Assembly (NCBI GenBank): GCA_013813955.1
Contig: JACCQW010000224.1
Span: 1-8,011 of the forward strand
Reading direction: 5' to 3'
Origin: Solirubrobacterales bacterium
GTDB taxonomy: Bacteria; Actinomycetota; Thermoleophilia; Solirubrobacterales; Solirubrobacteraceae
DNA length: 8,011 nucleotides
In this document: piece after piece, positions 6,288 to 8,011 of the stretch
How the letters are laid out: the number at the start of each line of letters is the position of its first letter
Numbering within the stretch: the first letter of the stretch is position 1
Translations under genes and position numbers: made by a program
The notes under the pieces: generated by a model
The model's input: only the letters and a program-made list of their open reading frames with translations
Told to the model about the DNA's origin: nothing
Databases searched by the model: none

Positions 6288-7982
6288 GTGACCCGTCTCG
6301 CCGATCTCCTCCTGCCCACCGAGCGCCAGCCGCCTGCCGACGCCGAGGCCCTCTCGCACAAGCTGATGGTGCGCGCGGGGCTCATCCGCCAGGTCGGCGC
6401 GGGCCTGTGGACATGGTTGCCCGCCGGGTGGCGCGTGCACCAGAACGTCGTGCGGATCGTGCGGGAGGAGATCGACGCGATCGGCGGCCAGGAGATGCTC
6501 ATGCCGGTGCTGCAGCCCGCCGAGCTGTGGCGGCGCAGCGGGCGCTACGAGACGATGGGCCAGGAGCTCTTCAAGCTCACCGACCGGCGGCGCGCCGAGA
6601 TGGTCCTGGCCATGACGCACGAGGAGTGCGTGACGATGCACGTCGCGCAGATCGTGCGCTCCTACCGCGATCTGCCGCTGATCCTCTACCACTTCCAGGT
6701 CAAGGAGCGCGACGAGCCGCGCCCGCGCGCGGGCGTGCTGCGCACCCGCGAGTTCGTCATGAAGGACTCCTACACCTTCGACCGCGACGCGGAGGGCCTG
6801 CAGGCGAGCTATGAGAAGCACATCACCGCCTACGACCGGATCTTCGAGCGCTGCGGGCTCGAGTGGTACCGCGTCGAGTCCGACGTCGGCGCCATGGGCG
6901 GCCACGGCGCCCACGAGTACATGGCCCCGTGCCCCGCCGGCGAGAACGAGGTCGCGCTGGCCCCCGGCTTCGCCGCGAACGTCGAGGTGGCCAGCGCGCT
7001 GGCGCGTCCGGTCGACCTGCCCGCGCCGCTGGAGCGCCCCGAGCGCGCGCACACGCCGGGGGCGAGCACGATCGACGCGGTCGCGGGCGCGCTGGGCGTG
7101 CCGGCCGGCGTGATGCTGAAGGCGTTCCCGGTGGTGGCCGACGGGCGCGGGCTCGTGCTCGTGCTCGTCCGCGGCGACCATCGCGTCAACGAGATCAAGC
7201 TCGCCAACGCGCTGGGCACCCGCTTCCGCCCTGCGCAGGACGACGAGGTGCGCGAGCACATCGGGCCCCCCGGCTTCATCGGGCCGGTCGGCGCCGACGT
7301 GCCCGTGCTGCTCGACGAGGCGGTGTCCGACGGCGGCTACGTGGTCGGCGCCAACGAGCCCGACCACCACCTGCGCGGGGTGCAGCCGGGCAGGGACTTC
7401 GTGTTCGAGCGCGGCGACGTGCGCTCGGTCGAGGCGGGCGACACCGTCGGCGGGCACCCGATCACGGTCGAGCCCGCGATCGAGGTCGGCAACATCTTCC
7501 AGCTCGGGACGTTCTACTCCGATCCGCTGGAGGCCACCTACCTCGACGAGCACGGCAAGGAGCACTCGATCTGGATGGGCTCCTACGGGATCGGGCCGGC
7601 GCGCATCGCCGCCGCCGCCGTCGAGCAGTTCGCCGACGAGCAGGGGATCGCCTGGCCGCGCGCGCTCGCGCCGTGGGACGTCGAGGTCGTGGCGCTGGGC
7701 AAGGAGGGCACCCAGGAGCGCGCCGCCGCCCAGCGCCTGTACGAGGAGCTGGGCACGATCGGGCTGGACGTCCTGCTCGACGACCGCGACGCCGGGCCGG
7801 GGGAGAAGTTCGCGGACGCTGAGCTGCTCGGCTGTCCGCTGCGGCTGACCGTCGGGCGCCGGTCGCTGGAGGCTGGCGCCGCGGAGGTTCAGCGCCGCCG
7901 CGGGCGCGAGGACGTCGAGGCCGGAGTCCCACTGCAGGGCGCTGCGGAGGCGGTGGCCGAGCTGTGGCGAAGCCTCCCGTAG
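6288..7982 (+). CDS. proS: prolyl-tRNA synthetase, bacterial type with editing domain
   Basis: ProRS charges tRNA-Pro with proline in the cytosol and is essential. The 564-aa product matches the usual ~570. GTG 6288 is the start because [20 protein letters not shown] is the family N-terminus; the frame is open further upstream but without homology. Class II motifs are present: the motif 1 area [13 protein letters not shown], motif 2 [11 protein letters not shown] (Arg141) with [15 protein letters not shown], the GGHGAHEY segment near 205, and motif 3 GSYGIGPAR (431-439). Between motifs 2 and 3 lies the INS/YbaK-like editing domain (about 225-390), which hydrolyses Ala-tRNA-Pro. Its Lys278 corresponds to the editing Lys279 I recall for E. 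coli. The anticodon-binding domain starts near 461 and includes [18 protein letters not shown] (498-515). Motif 2 has KERDE where many homologs have KFRDE; I believe this is a natural subgroup variant. Its nearest neighbour is divergent sodA. Confidence 0.97.
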   Translation: MTRLADLLLPTERQPPADAEALSHKLMVRAGLIRQVGAGLWTWLPAGWRVHQNVVRIVREEIDAIGGQEMLMPVLQPAELWRRSGRYETMGQELFKLTDRRRAEMVLAMTHEECVTMHVAQIVRSYRDLPLILYHFQVKERDEPRPRAGVLRTREFVMKDSYTFDRDAEGLQASYEKHITAYDRIFERCGLEWYRVESDVGAMGGHGAHEYMAPCPAGENEVALAPGFAANVEVASALARPVDLPAPLERPERAHTPGASTIDAVAGALGVPAGVMLKAFPVVADGRGLVLVLVRGDHRVNEIKLANALGTRFRPAQDDEVREHIGPPGFIGPVGADVPVLLDEAVSDGGYVVGANEPDHHLRGVQPGRDFVFERGDVRSVEAGDTVGGHPITVEPAIEVGNIFQLGTFYSDPLEATYLDEHGKEHSIWMGSYGIGPARIAAAAVEQFADEQGIAWPRALAPWDVEVVALGKEGTQERAAAQRLYEELGTIGLDVLLDDRDAGPGEKFADAELLGCPLRLTVGRRSLEAGAAEVQRRRGREDVEAGVPLQGAAEAVAELWRSLP

Positions 7983-8011
7983 ACCGCGCTCCGGCGGGCG
8001 AGCCCTCCGAC

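Noticed and set aside
6700..6720. KERDE instead of KFRDE in motif 2 of prolyl-tRNA synthetase as a possible defect
   Set aside because: The motif 2 arginine is kept, the rest of the enzyme is intact, and I recall this variant in other bacterial ProRS, so it is probably a subgroup feature.
5616..7565. 649-codon open frame on the minus strand reaching from sodA back across proS
   Set aside because: Only the last 202 codons show homology (superoxide dismutase), with a clear Shine-Dalgarno before ATG 6224. The rest is antisense to proS, a usual artefact of GC-rich coding DNA.
5403..7982. 859-codon open frame on the plus strand including proS
   Set aside because: The part before GTG 6288 is antisense to sodA and the hydrolase gene and resembles no protein; prolyl-tRNA synthetase homology starts at 6288.
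1..8011. mobile element, CRISPR array, defence or toxin-antitoxin system
   Set aside because: No transposase, integrase, regularly spaced repeats or small paired genes are visible; all space is taken by six ordinary-looking genes and short spacers.

Overview
The window looks like chromosomal DNA from a very GC-rich actinobacterium. The codon use (strong G/C at third positions), the Mn-type superoxide dismutase, the MEP-pathway gene and the style of the secreted proteins fit Thermoleophilia (Solirubrobacterales-like). That placement is inference from pattern, not from a marker search. I see no phage, transposon, CRISPR, tRNA or rRNA signal, and no long gene-free stretch. Every gap between genes is under 120 bases.

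Layout: bases 1-829 (+) hold the C-terminal half of a FadD15-type long-chain acyl-CoA synthetase, cut by the window edge. Bases 892-2148 (+) encode IspG, the iron-sulfur enzyme of the MEP isoprenoid pathway, with a long C-terminal tail. A 60-base convergent spacer follows and carries a diverged tandem duplication of about 45 bases that begins inside ispG. Bases 2209-5497 (-) hold two tandem paralogous exported proteins of glycoside hydrolase clan A type (541 and 544 aa), 28 bases apart. Bases 5616-6224 (-) encode a cytosolic Mn-type superoxide dismutase, which is upstream of the hydrolase pair in transcription order. Bases 6288-7982 (+) encode a bacterial-type prolyl-tRNA synthetase with an editing insertion, divergent from the dismutase gene across a 63-base promoter region.

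How it works together: ispG and proS are housekeeping genes that sit close together in many bacteria (dxr-rseP-ispG-proS type order). Here an opposite-strand block of sodA plus two exported hydrolases separates them. The two hydrolases keep the clan GH-A glutamate pair at identical spacing, share their only two mature cysteines, and share a signature (IMMDDD) just after the signal peptide. They are the least ordinary content and look like a lineage-specific family of unknown substrate. Some transcription starts look leaderless or nearly so (ispG, proS), whereas sodA has a clear Shine-Dalgarno site.
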